IMG/VR virus record: IMGVR_UViG_3300043427_000679
Location: 1 to 23,749 of that record
Length of the DNA stretch: 23,749 bases
Source: a virus
Direction: 5' to 3' (one strand)
Both the position numbers and the translations under genes were made by a program. This document shows, one piece after another, positions 10,001-16,137 of this stretch. The notes beneath the pieces are model-generated. The model saw nothing but the letters and a program-made list of their open reading frames with translations, was not told the origin of the DNA and ran no database searches. Position 1 is the stretch's first letter; the number at the start of each line of letters is the position of its first letter.

Positions 10001-11058
10001 GTGTTGGTCATTGCCGACAACTTCATGATTGCCGACACATTCTTCATGGACCGTTCCAAGTCATCCTGAGTCTTGATGACCTCACCGGTCGTGGACTGCC
10101 AGAAGTACAGACCCTTGGCAACTTCCTCTGCCGGGAACAGCCGCATTTCGCGCGCTACGTCCTGAACCTTCTTCTTCAACGCATCATAGATTGGCAGGGT
10201 GTTATCAAAGATGCCAGCAGCACCAGCGGCACGGTTCAAGGTGAACTCGAACTCGCCCCACTTGTCGAGCATGCCGTCGATTACACCGACAATCCTCTTG
10301 CCGAAGCCAACGAGGTCGCGGCCCATGGCCTGCAGGTGGACACCAGCACGGAACACGGCGTCCATGGCACGCTCGACACGGTTCAGCCTGTTGCTGAACT
10401 TCTCGTAGATGCCCATGAGGATGCCGGTGGACTTGCCTACCTTGCCGTTGGCGTTAGCGAGATTTGCCTGTACCTGAGCGAGGCGTGCGGCTGCGACAGC
10501 GGCACGGCTGGCAGATGCGGAAGCGTTGTTCTGCGCCGTCGTTACACGAGCGGAGGCGGCTGCAGCGTTGGACGAAGCGGTCGATGCACGAGACTGTGCT
10601 GCGCCGAGGCCGACGACTGCCGCTGCGGCCCTAGTAGCCGCCGCCTGAGCCCTAGACTCGGCATTGGCAACGCCAGCCTGTGCTGCAGCAAGGCGGGCAG
10701 AAGCCTGCTGTACGGCAAGTTCTGCGCGCTGCAGTCTGGTGGCAGATGTGGCAGAGTTTGTCTGAGCAGCGTTGAGCCGAGCCTGAGCGGCCTGCAGGTC
10801 TGTAGCGGCCTTGTCTGCGCGCGACTGTGCTGCGGTGACACGGACCTGCGCTGCTGCGGCCTGTGATGCGGCTGTCGAGGCGCGTGACTGTGCAGCCGCA
10901 AGGCGCGTCTGAGCAGTCGCTACCCTAGCGGTTGACGCGGCGAGTCTGTCCTGCGTCATCTGCACGCGAGCATTCGCGTCGTTCAACTGCTTGATTGCGC
11001 TGAGGCCGGTAACTTCTACCTTAATCCTTAGGAGGATATCGGTTGCTGCTTCGCTCAT
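7057..11058 (-). CDS. Tail tape measure protein
   Basis: At 1333 residues this is the longest gene in the window, placed after the chaperones as usual. Residues 28-195 are an unbroken alanine-rich heptad array. About 296-460 match the TP901-type tape measure core (VAREMRLFPAEEVAKGLYFW; LEFPNLIESFKMFGAVAGNA; GDAGFRGSQVGRALRQ). Hydrophobic segments at about 640-700 and 833-876 could insert into the host membrane on injection. The C-terminus has GIKSPSRVMAAIGENIVRGL, typical of the family. The protein sets tail length, here predicted near 200 nm. Its ATG overlaps the stop of a 31-codon ORF (ATGA), and its own ribosome binding site (GGTGG) is weak, so translation is probably coupled. Confidence 0.97.
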   Translation of the reverse strand: MSEAATDILLRIKVEVTGLSAIKQLNDANARVQMTQDRLAASTARVATAQTRLAAAQSRASTAASQAAAAQVRVTAAQSRADKAATDLQAAQARLNAAQTNSATSATRLQRAELAVQQASARLAAAQAGVANAESRAQAAATRAAAAVVGLGAAQSRASTASSNAAAASARVTTAQNNASASASRAAVAAARLAQVQANLANANGKVGKSTGILMGIYEKFSNRLNRVERAMDAVFRAGVHLQAMGRDLVGFGKRIVGVIDGMLDKWGEFEFTLNRAAGAAGIFDNTLPIYDALKKKVQDVAREMRLFPAEEVAKGLYFWQSTTGEVIKTQDDLERSMKNVSAIMKLSAMTNTNYETAIKGVYAVLKQFNKPMSETEKVVSLLHFATQKTALEFPNLIESFKMFGAVAGNAKEPLETMVAVLGALGDAGFRGSQVGRALRQTYIKIVKPTAAAKEKLNELFKAQGGYNKVAFDSKGNFVGMEKYIWKLAKATKNMTYQQKANLLATITTANELPVMTEMLDIAHSALKDGAKSWVDYRVNQKDATEGFKKSWDILAGSWAGIKGLLRQTIEPVLLNIGQMIAKKLTPILEELSATIYEMAPVFEETAKTIADAVMPVIDWLLESFNKVMAWAKKNPSMVKQFAKWAALGTIFAVVAGAIMLAVGTLIFFVNTIVLVIAGMLPMLATIAAVIAAFVLLGTRIYQNAGGIRDALGNLFRALSDAFDRLFGGIDGTSKGIGGLIDNITRLIDKGLGKLADFVNWLADAIDRMTPQDVETLKGVAGALVAIAATWKGLNILNDSFKALNESLRGFKMVASGISTVASGIAGIPGMISAAPGALTAVAGGIRAIGAALAANPIGLVIMAIVAAIAAFVVAYETNFLGFRDFVDGIVLWFQTNVGPVIAQVFQWLQEVIPPILQGIADFVNNVLVPAFTSMVNWLVETFTPVFEQIGDTLAAAGEFFGLLGDKITEVVNAIMGWLDSLGLNVDTNFNGIQEIINAVLTFIGEFIGNWLEAIFAVWSTMWNGISTAVKIIVETIASVIEGFFQIIEGVFNVFTALLTGDWDTFWKGIQNIVDGILKIVGGIINGFIEGMKNVISTGLGIVDGVFKAFFGDGPDSIYSHVKGFIDTIIKFGGDVVGGLVKGIGDAVGGAITSITGFVGDIIDGIKDFLGIASPATIMLSIGKNIVAGLWKGINDAKDWIIDKVMTFIKNVIPGPILDALGIKSPSRVMAAIGENIVRGLAVGIERTDDAYNAMVAQASAITDAMNGVSESATSVSGAFTSSTSTDATRTINLNVDVTSGDGSVSGLDMTTLSNLITGSDMVRALEHMSAVD
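10474..10977 (-). repeat. In-gene heptad-repeat array (24 heptads) in the tape measure gene
   Basis: Residues 28-195 of the tape measure protein can be cut into 24 consecutive heptads without a gap. Most start with Ala (AQ, AE, AS or AA), and many have Arg at position four and a small aliphatic residue at five: AQTRLAA AQSRAST, AQVRVTA AQSRADK, AQARLNA. In register with three heptads, AQSRA, SARL and SARV motifs recur. The DNA repeats are degenerate. This predicts a single long alanine coiled coil. Confidence 0.8.
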
Positions 11059-11150
11059 TCGGTGCCACCAACGGAAGAAAGGGCCGTTCCAAAGGTTGCA
11101 TCAACTGTTCCGATATCGGTATAGTTGTTGCAACTGTTGAAACGGCCCAT
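11055..11150 (-). CDS. Small 31-aa ORF between chaperones and tape measure gene
   Basis: A 31-codon frame starting MGRFNSCNNYTDIGTVDAT. AGGA lies 5 bases before its ATG, and its TGA overlaps the ATG of the tape measure gene (ATGA). Good start context and stop-start coupling support translation. The region also folds into a branched RNA structure, so the ORF may serve mainly to deliver ribosomes to the tape measure start. No family is recognised. It could be a leader peptide or a chance frame over a regulatory RNA. Confidence 0.5.
   Translation of the reverse strand: MGRFNSCNNYTDIGTVDATFGTALSSVGGTE
11081..11148 (-). promoter_or_regulatory. Cloverleaf-like RNA fold upstream of the tape measure gene
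   Basis: On the minus strand a 10-bp closing stem (GGGCCGTTTC, 11139-11148, with GGAACGGCCC, 11081-11090; one G-U pair) encloses three possible hairpins. They are AGTTG-CAA-CAACT (11123-11135), the palindrome CCGATATCGG (11110-11119) and GTTG-ATG-CAAC (11095-11105). AACAGTTG also occurs twice. The fold ends 22 bases before the tape measure start, and the closing stem begins right at the start of the 31-codon ORF. A role in translation control or mRNA processing is inferred. Confidence 0.5.
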
Positions 11151-11157
11151 GTGTTTC

Positions 11158-11795
11158 CTAACTAAGAGTCTTTGCGGCTACGGCATTCTCGCCCGAACGG
11201 AAGTGCTCGAACATGGCCATGAGCCAAACAGGTTGGTCAAGCATCCCGCCAGCCTCGGGAAGTTGCGAGAACCCTGTGACGAACTCCGTCAACTTGTTCT
11301 CGATTGTCTTTCCACGGTTCTTCTCAACCTTCATGTGGAACAGTTGAACTGTCCTGCACACGAGGTACGTGTCAAAAGCCCTAGCGATGCGGGGGTTCCG
11401 CTTACGGAGGTTATCCGTCTTGAAGCCTCCCGCATGCTGGCGCGCTAGGTCGAAGGCTACTTTCCCTCGGCGCTCGACGGGAGAAGGGACTCGAAGTGCT
11501 CAGCCAACTTGGTGTCGAGCACGAGGCCAGCCTCAGCGGACAGGCTCTCATAATCGTCGGAGGTCGGCTTGCCCTCAGTGAGGGACCAACCTACGACAAG
11601 GGTGTCAAACAGAACACGCTGGAAACCAGCGGCGTCAGCCACCGAGAGGCCGGTTCCGCCCTCTGTAACTGCGGGCATAGCCCCAGCGAGAGCATTGAAC
11701 TCGCGCTTCGTAATGTCAGCGCGAACCACGATGTAGTCAGTTTCGTCAAGAGCGATGGTCTTGACTTCCTCGGTTGCCTTGCGGAGAACGCCCAT
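11158..11795 (-). CDS. Tail assembly chaperone, -1 frameshift fusion product (GT-like)
   Basis: A -1 slip at G GGA AAG (11460-11466), just before the TAG of the upstream chaperone, moves ribosomes into a frame that is open to 11158. This adds about 100 residues starting VAFDLARQHAGGFKTDNLRK. Within the extension, VEKNRGKTIENKLTEFVTGF and PVWLMAMFEHFRSGENAVAA are visible. In lambda, gpG and gpGT made this way load the tape measure protein and recruit tube subunits. The second frame has no convincing start of its own: the first GTG is at 11361, far inside it. That also supports frameshifting. Confidence 0.9.
11457..11795 (-). CDS. Tail assembly chaperone, short form (G-like)
   Basis: A 112-residue protein, MGVLRKATEEVKTIALDETD, with YIVVRADITKREFNALAGAM, between the tail tube and tape measure genes, the standard place for the G-type chaperone. 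The ATG has AAAGGA 8 bases upstream. It ends GK-stop on the slippery heptamer GGGAAAG, so most ribosomes make this form and a minority make the longer fusion. It would coat the tape measure protein before tube assembly. The family is divergent in sequence, so the call rests on position, size and the frameshift site. Confidence 0.9.
   Translation of the reverse strand: MGVLRKATEEVKTIALDETDYIVVRADITKREFNALAGAMPAVTEGGTGLSVADAAGFQRVLFDTLVVGWSLTEGKPTSDDYESLSAEAGLVLDTKLAEHFESLLPSSAEGK
11460..11466 (-). promoter_or_regulatory. Programmed -1 ribosomal frameshift site GGGAAAG
   Basis: The minus strand reads GAG GGA AAG TAG, so the heptamer G GGA AAG lies in the correct X XXY YYZ phase right before the stop of the short chaperone. 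It is the same heptamer as in lambda G/GT. The -1 frame continues openly into the second chaperone domain. A 7-bp stem (AGCCTTC with GGGAGGCT) can form just downstream, but it sits very close to the site. Confidence 0.92.
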
Positions 11796-11822
11796 GTAAC
11801 GTATCCTTTCCTCTAGGGAATG

Positions 11823-11880
11823 GTGTCAACTAGAGTCGCCAACGATACAGATTTGTACCGTTGACGACCCTAGACGACAC
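11823..11880 (-). promoter_or_regulatory. Long perfect-wobble hairpin after the tail tube gene
   Basis: Arms 11854-11880 and 11823-11849 pair along 27 positions with one T-T mismatch, closing on a 4-base loop AATC. The inner 20 bp are unbroken. Four pairs are G-U on the minus-strand RNA; on the plus strand they would be A-C mismatches. There is no U tract after it, so it is not a classic terminator. It lies between the tail tube stop (11892) and the chaperone start (11795). A role in mRNA stability, processing or attenuation is inferred. Confidence 0.85.
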
Positions 11881-11891
11881 TGATAAACAGT

Positions 11892-12839
11892 TTACGAGAC
11901 TGTCTGCTCGCTGTTGATGAGCCTTGCCGTGAAGATTGGCGAACCAACCGGGGCGACAATCAGGGCCTCAACAGACTGCTCCAAGTAGTCACCTGCCGAG
12001 AGCGGAACAGCGACCTTGTTCCACCTGACGTTCGGGATTTGGATACGGAGCGTGGACGGGATTGCCCCGCCAGCGACCGTAGTCGAAGTCAAGTGAAGGT
12101 CTACGTCGAAGATTGTTTCACCAAGGAACCTGTCATACTCCGACGTGTCGGTGAAGTCAATCGTCAGAGACAGGGTGACCTCACGCATACCGAGCGCCAT
12201 ACGCTTCCAAGAACGAGTCTTGCGAAGTGTACCGATACGCTCCATGTTGTTGTTGATGCCGAAGGTAAACTCCTTGACCGTAGTCAAGAGAGTGCCGGAA
12301 GCGACCTTGATATCGACGCCGGAGAAGTGGAACGGAACAACGTTCGAGTAAGACGGTGTGCCCGCCGAACCCTGCTTTGCGCGGTTCGTACCTTCGAGGC
12401 CGAAGGAAGCGGTGACGATTTCGCCGTACGCTGCCTTGATTTCAAGGGTATTGACACGAACACCGGAGTAGCGCATGATGAGAACATCTGCTGCGCTGGA
12501 CTCGAAGGTGAACGTCGGTTCCTCCGAAGCCGGGGTGTATACGTGCTCGTAACCGCCACCAGCATACGCGCCGGAAGACACCGTTGCTGCAAAGGCCGAC
12601 TTCAAGAGGGAAGCGATATCCGTTGGGATAAGTTCCATTTCCATCGAGCCGGATACAACGTACGGGGCTGCCATTGCGATGTACTTGTCGCGGCTGTGCC
12701 TAATCTGGTCAGGCACGATAAAGTCGTTGGAGTCCTCGAACGAGAACGAAGATACCGGGAGCCACTTCGTCGGAGCGACGAAAGTACCATCGGTAACCTC
12801 TACTCCATAACCTACGTAGCCAAGTGCGCCAAGGCTCAT
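11892..12839 (-). CDS. Major tail tube protein
   Basis: A 315-residue protein, MSLGALGYVGYGVEVTDGTF, with the features of phage tube proteins: a GxEVTDGTFVAPTKWLPVSS start, SGSMEMELIPTDIASLLKSA, then TLEIKAAYGEIVTASFGLEG and FTFGINNNMERIGTLRKTRS. These match the tail-tube family with two stacked beta-sandwiches. It would stack as hexamers into the tail tube. The ribosome binding site AGAGGA is about 9 bases before the ATG. Placed between the tail-completion genes and the chaperones, it should be made in hundreds of copies per virion, and a long hairpin follows its stop. Confidence 0.88.
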   Translation of the reverse strand: MSLGALGYVGYGVEVTDGTFVAPTKWLPVSSFSFEDSNDFIVPDQIRHSRDKYIAMAAPYVVSGSMEMELIPTDIASLLKSAFAATVSSGAYAGGGYEHVYTPASEEPTFTFESSAADVLIMRYSGVRVNTLEIKAAYGEIVTASFGLEGTNRAKQGSAGTPSYSNVVPFHFSGVDIKVASGTLLTTVKEFTFGINNNMERIGTLRKTRSWKRMALGMREVTLSLTIDFTDTSEYDRFLGETIFDVDLHLTSTTVAGGAIPSTLRIQIPNVRWNKVAVPLSAGDYLEQSVEALIVAPVGSPIFTARLINSEQTVS

Positions 12840-12854
12840 ACTATAGTTTCCTCT

Positions 12855-13337
12855 TTACGCTTCGCGCCCACGCTGCTTGTTGACAGTGAGCGTGACTTGT
12901 GCGGACTTGGCAATGACCGAGCCGCGCACCTGCACCATGTAGTCAGTCGCGGAGGCAACAACCTCCCTGACGCCTGTAAGGCCGTTCAAAGAACGGGTGG
13001 AGTCCCTACGGAACCAGTTGCGAACCTTCTCCATGACTTGAACCATCTGCCGGTCTGCCGTTGCTTCAAGGACAGTTGCGTCCCAAAATGCACGAGAGTC
13101 CACGACGAGGGTTACTAGAACTTCAAGGTCCCTTACTTCGTACCCCGTCGTCTCAATGTCGGGCAGGTCACGAACCGGCTGGACCAAGAAAGCCGGGTAA
13201 CTGTTCACGGGAATGACGCCGGGGTCGCCCCAGTAAACGGCTTCGATGTGAATAATGTCGGAGCACCCGCCGTTGGCGCTATCGGTGTCCTTGAACTCCG
13301 TCAGCGCCGTGACGATAGCGTCTACAACCGCTTCCAC
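12855..13337 (-). CDS. Tail completion/terminator protein
   Basis: A 160-residue protein. MEAVVDAIVTALTEFKDTDS, the YPAFLVQPVRDLPD segment and DLEVLVTLVVDSRAFWDATV fit the small alpha/beta tail-terminator family (lambda gpU/HK97 gp11-like place). It would cap the tube and join it to the head. The start is GTG at 13337, overlapping the previous stop as TAGTG, with GGAGA 7 bases upstream. Fold assignment is inferred from position and size; the tail-completion role is likely. Confidence 0.72.
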   Translation of the reverse strand: MEAVVDAIVTALTEFKDTDSANGGCSDIIHIEAVYWGDPGVIPVNSYPAFLVQPVRDLPDIETTGYEVRDLEVLVTLVVDSRAFWDATVLEATADRQMVQVMEKVRNWFRRDSTRSLNGLTGVREVVASATDYMVQVRGSVIAKSAQVTLTVNKQRGREA

Positions 13338-13861
13338 TACAACTTCTCCAAGTCTCTCGCAATAGCGATGCGCGCTTCCTTGCGGGCTGCGTCCAGAACG
13401 TCGCCGTTGACGAACCAGTAGGGACGAGCGGCCATGTTGCCACGTCCAACCTGATGCACAGCCTTGCTACCGCTGGCTGTAACATTCACAGAGCCACGTT
13501 TCGGCTCAACCTCGACTCTGATACTCCCTCCCTCAAAATCCGTCTTAGCGAATGTTGCAGGGCCTCTGACGGCACCTAGTTGTGTCGTCGTCAGCATCCG
13601 CAAATCCTCATAGCGGTGGAGGATTGGTCCTGTGCCACCAAGGCCCATTTCCTCACGCTCCTTGACGGTGCGGGCTTTGAGTTGGTCCCAGCCGCCGACC
13701 ATAGCGCCCTCTGAGCGGAAGTTCTTGGCGAAGACGGTGCTTGCGCCACGAAGACCGGCGAGTGCGTACTTGTCGGTGCCGATGCGGAGCGTACGGTCAA
13801 CACGGCGCATCATTGTCTTGGTGCCTTCGAGGCCCTTGACAGTGACAGTTACGCGCAGCAT
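13337..13861 (-). CDS. HK97 gp10-like head-tail joining/tail completion protein
   Basis: A 174-residue protein with the GGWDQLKARTVKEREEMGLG...GPILHRYEDLR segment seen in gp10/virion-morphogenesis (Mu gpG-like) proteins, where W..L...T...K is followed by a Gly-rich turn and L..xxxL. ARPYWFVN near the C-terminus matches the ARPF-type motif of the family. It acts at the head-tail junction. Start and previous stop overlap as TAATG. The neighbours are the gp6-like connector upstream and the terminator protein downstream, the usual order. Confidence 0.8.
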   Translation of the reverse strand: MLRVTVTVKGLEGTKTMMRRVDRTLRIGTDKYALAGLRGASTVFAKNFRSEGAMVGGWDQLKARTVKEREEMGLGGTGPILHRYEDLRMLTTTQLGAVRGPATFAKTDFEGGSIRVEVEPKRGSVNVTASGSKAVHQVGRGNMAARPYWFVNGDVLDAARKEARIAIARDLEKL

Positions 13862-14409
13862 TAGCCAATCCTCTCGCGCCTGTACGGTTCCAGCAGGTCA
13901 ACAATCATCTGGTCGATGTTCGTGACCATGAAGATTTCTCGGTCTTGCGGGCCTTGGTACTGAGGCTGAACGAGGTTTGCGACCTTTAGCGCAGTGGCAC
14001 GCTGCACGTTGGAGGGAACGGGGTCGTATCCGGTCACGTAGCCAACGGTGTAGAAGTAATCCCTGTACCAAGGCCCGTTGATTGGGTTCTTGAACTCGAT
14101 GATGCCTCCTGCACGGATACGCACCAGCGAGGGGTCAACGGTGCCGCTTGTTCCCAAGTCGTTGACCCACGCAATCGAGTTGACCACAGTGACCGGGAAG
14201 TCATCGAGGATGAGCCTGTTGCCACCGCTGCCAAAAGACTCCGTGTAAGCGGAGGCAGAGGCAAACTTGCGGTCGCAGTAGTTCTCAACCCAGTCCGATG
14301 CTTCTGTGATGAGGGTTTCAAGGGCATAGGCGGAAGGTGCGAAGGATTGCTTCAATCCGAGCGTTGCCATTTGCTCCTGAATGTACTCTGCGGTGATGAG
14401 GTATGCCAT
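13861..14409 (-). CDS. Head-tail connector protein (gp6-like)
   Basis: A 182-residue protein, MAYLITAEYIQEQMATLGLK. The helical start, ALETLITEASDWVENYCDRK and the following beta region (NRLILDDFPVTVVNSIAWVN) are characteristic of gp6/gp15-type adaptor proteins that form a ring under the portal. PSNVQRATALKVANLV gives the C-terminal helix of the family. GAGAGG lies 6 bases before the ATG, and the start overlaps the previous stop as TAATG. It belongs to the connector block with the next two genes. Confidence 0.85.
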   Translation of the reverse strand: MAYLITAEYIQEQMATLGLKQSFAPSAYALETLITEASDWVENYCDRKFASASAYTESFGSGGNRLILDDFPVTVVNSIAWVNDLGTSGTVDPSLVRIRAGGIIEFKNPINGPWYRDYFYTVGYVTGYDPVPSNVQRATALKVANLVQPQYQGPQDREIFMVTNIDQMIVDLLEPYRRERIG

Positions 14410-14510
14410 TATGCGCCTCTCAGAAGACGGCTACGCTTTTGACGCTTCTTCCTGAACAGGGTTCCGGCACGCGATGATGCGCGGCGGCTGCCTGCGATGA
14501 CCTTTGCCAT
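14409..14510 (-). CDS. Small, very basic ORF of uncertain start
   Basis: A 33-codon frame, MAKVIAGSRRASSRAGTLFR, rich in Arg and Lys, whose TAA overlaps the ATG of the connector gene (TAATG). It starts 4 bases after the glycosyltransferase stop. The same frame is open further upstream, inside the glycosyltransferase gene: ATG at 14546 gives 45 aa, and TTG at 14669 gives 86 aa with GGRKPGRRPSYFEKARLKME. The start is therefore uncertain, and no strong ribosome binding site decides it. The charge suggests nucleic-acid binding, but I do not recognise it. Confidence 0.5.
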   Translation of the reverse strand: MAKVIAGSRRASSRAGTLFRKKRQKRSRLLRGA

Positions 14511-14514
14511 GGAC

Positions 14515-15813
14515 CTAAGCGGAAGGTTCCGCCTGTCGTCCTCCATCTTCAATCGTGCTTTCTCGAAGTACGATGGGCGGCGACCCGGCTTCCTGCCGCC
14601 CTTGATGCTCTTGTTCCTCGATGACTGGCTCTGCCTTAGGCCGGGAGCAGACCTTCTCAATCTTGCCAACGATGGTTTCCTCGTAGGCAGACCAGTCGAA
14701 CTGCTTGACTGCCTCTAGTCCCTGCGCACGCATGCGGGCCATCTTGCGAGGGTCGCGCTTTAGCGAGAGAATGACCTTAGCGATATCCTGCGGGTTCAGG
14801 TTAGCGTAGCGTGTACCCGACTTATGGACTTCCCAGTCATAGGGTTCGATGCCGACGCCGCCACCAAGCCTTGCAACTTCCCAACCGGCACCATACTTGG
14901 TGACGGCGACCGGCGTGCCACAGGCCATGGCCTCCGCGATGGGAAGACCAAAGCCCTCAACCTGAGAAGGCAGCACGAACAGGTCGGAGGCTGCCACCAG
15001 TTCACGAAGGCCGGGAACGTCCAAATCCCCCAGTTCAGGCACGGCCTTCCCGAAGCCAGACATGAGGGGGTTGAAGATGACGCTCTGCTGAATGGCGAAC
15101 GCTGTGGCTACTTCGGGCAAGTTCCACCCTTCGAGCCAGTGGTTCTGGAAAGGAACGGTGTGCAGGTAAAGCAGAACGTCCTTCTGGTTGTACTGATGCT
15201 TTAGGATGCTGATTGCTTCGATAAGACGAGTAAGTTGCTTCCTGCGAACGTTTTGCGACACACAGACGACGACAAACTTGTCACCCCAGCCAAGCCTATC
15301 GCGCATGACTGCGCGGTCTTCGTCGGTCATCGGCGTGAACACGTCATGGTCAACGCCGTGGTAAACGAAGTCGATATCCTTTCCGATATCGCGCTTCACA
15401 ACCTCCTGCCCATACTTGGAGCAGGTCATGAACTCGATGTGCCCAAGAATGGTGCGCCAGTGCATGTTGACGATTGGCTCACCCTCGATTGGGACATACG
15501 CGAAGAACGGCATGGCCTCGGGGATTACAGCGGACATTCCGGTCACGCTTCCGGGGTCGCCGGTCATGTAGATTACGTCAGGCTCGTACTCTTTGTCTTC
15601 GAGCACCCTGATGAGCCTCATGTAGCCCATCGGGTCGTCGCTGGACGGCACGAACTGCGTGATTGGGAGGTCAGTCTCGACTGCCTCGAACTTTAGCCCC
15701 GTAACGGTGGCTACGTCCCAGCCCTTACTTAGGAACGCTCTTGCGGCGTGCTGGTTGACTCGTCCGAACCCCGTCTTCCCCAGCGGGCTGTCCCCCACCA
15801 TCAGAACTTTCAT
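14515..15813 (-). CDS. GT-B glycosyltransferase (GT4-like)
   Basis: A 432-residue protein starting MKVLMVGDSPLGKTGFGRVN, a Rossmann start with a Gly-rich acceptor-side loop. The C-terminal half has the nucleotide-sugar domain: SQNVRRKQLTRLIEAI (186-201) and the E-x7-E signature E286-E294 in VEGFGLPIAEAMACGTPVAV. These mark GT-B retaining enzymes such as family 4. The last 40 or so residues are a polar tail. The start is taken at ATG 15813, with AGGAG 7 bases upstream, not a further in-frame start at 15843. It overlaps the previous gene by 89 bases. Placed between capsid and connector genes, it may glycosylate a virion protein; donor and target are unknown. Confidence 0.92.
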   Translation of the reverse strand: MKVLMVGDSPLGKTGFGRVNQHAARAFLSKGWDVATVTGLKFEAVETDLPITQFVPSSDDPMGYMRLIRVLEDKEYEPDVIYMTGDPGSVTGMSAVIPEAMPFFAYVPIEGEPIVNMHWRTILGHIEFMTCSKYGQEVVKRDIGKDIDFVYHGVDHDVFTPMTDEDRAVMRDRLGWGDKFVVVCVSQNVRRKQLTRLIEAISILKHQYNQKDVLLYLHTVPFQNHWLEGWNLPEVATAFAIQQSVIFNPLMSGFGKAVPELGDLDVPGLRELVAASDLFVLPSQVEGFGLPIAEAMACGTPVAVTKYGAGWEVARLGGGVGIEPYDWEVHKSGTRYANLNPQDIAKVILSLKRDPRKMARMRAQGLEAVKQFDWSAYEETIVGKIEKVCSRPKAEPVIEEQEHQGRQEAGSPPIVLRESTIEDGGRQAEPSA

Positions 15814-16075
15814 CTGCGCTCTCCTGTACGGCGCTATCAGCACTCTTGGTGCTCAGGGAGGCTACGAGTTCGTCAAGGCTGATTTCGCGGCCTGTAACGG
15901 GGTCGAGGCGGTAGCCCTTCATCCATGCACGCTGCGCCCAGTGAGTGAACTCGGGGTCGCGTGGCAACTCGATTACGCCAAAATGAACGTCAACCTCGCC
16001 TTCGTAGAAGTAGAACTTCTGGTCAGGGAGTTCGTTCGGGTAGATGTGCTTTAGAAGTACCTTCTCGGCCATCAT
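15725..16075 (-). CDS. Hypothetical protein downstream of capsid gene
   Basis: A protein of about 116 residues, MMAEKVLLKHIYPNELPDQK, with a compact first 75 residues and a disordered Ser/Gly/Glu tail that overlaps the glycosyltransferase gene by 89 bases. AGGAG lies 5 bases before ATG 16075 and 8 before ATG 16072. The frame is open to GTG 16105, but that lies in a hairpin with no ribosome binding site. The text HFGVIELPRDPEFTHWAQRA suggests a small soluble domain. Placed right after the capsid gene, it may be a head accessory protein, but I do not recognise it. Confidence 0.75.
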   Translation of the reverse strand: MMAEKVLLKHIYPNELPDQKFYFYEGEVDVHFGVIELPRDPEFTHWAQRAWMKGYRLDPVTGREISLDELVASLSTKSADSAVQESADESSDGGGQPAGEDGVRTSQPARRKSVPK

Positions 16076-16094
16076 CACGGCTCCTAGTCTAGCA

Positions 16095-16122
16095 GGAGGG
16101 GTCACATTTCTGCAACCCCTCC
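16095..16122 (-). promoter_or_regulatory. Hairpin after the major capsid gene
   Basis: A perfect 8-bp stem on the minus strand (GGAGGGGT, 16115-16122, with ACCCCTCC, 16095-16102) closes a 12-base loop. It lies 15 bases after the capsid stop and before the ribosome binding site of the next gene. It has no U tract, so it is more likely a 3' stabiliser or partial terminator than a full terminator. Confidence 0.7.
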
Positions 16123-16137
16123 CGTTTTAGTTACGAC

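Noticed and set aside
9487-10866. 459-codon open frame on the plus strand
   Set aside because: It lies wholly antisense to the tape measure gene, over its repetitive alanine-rich part, has no sensible protein features, and is explained by codon bias of the real gene.
12039-13118. 359-codon plus-strand frame opposite tail tube and completion genes
   Set aside because: Antisense to two structural genes and without family features.
15814-15843. Longer start for the glycosyltransferase at 15843
   Set aside because: ATG at 15813 has AGGAG 7 bases upstream and begins exactly at the Rossmann strand; the longer start has no such signal.
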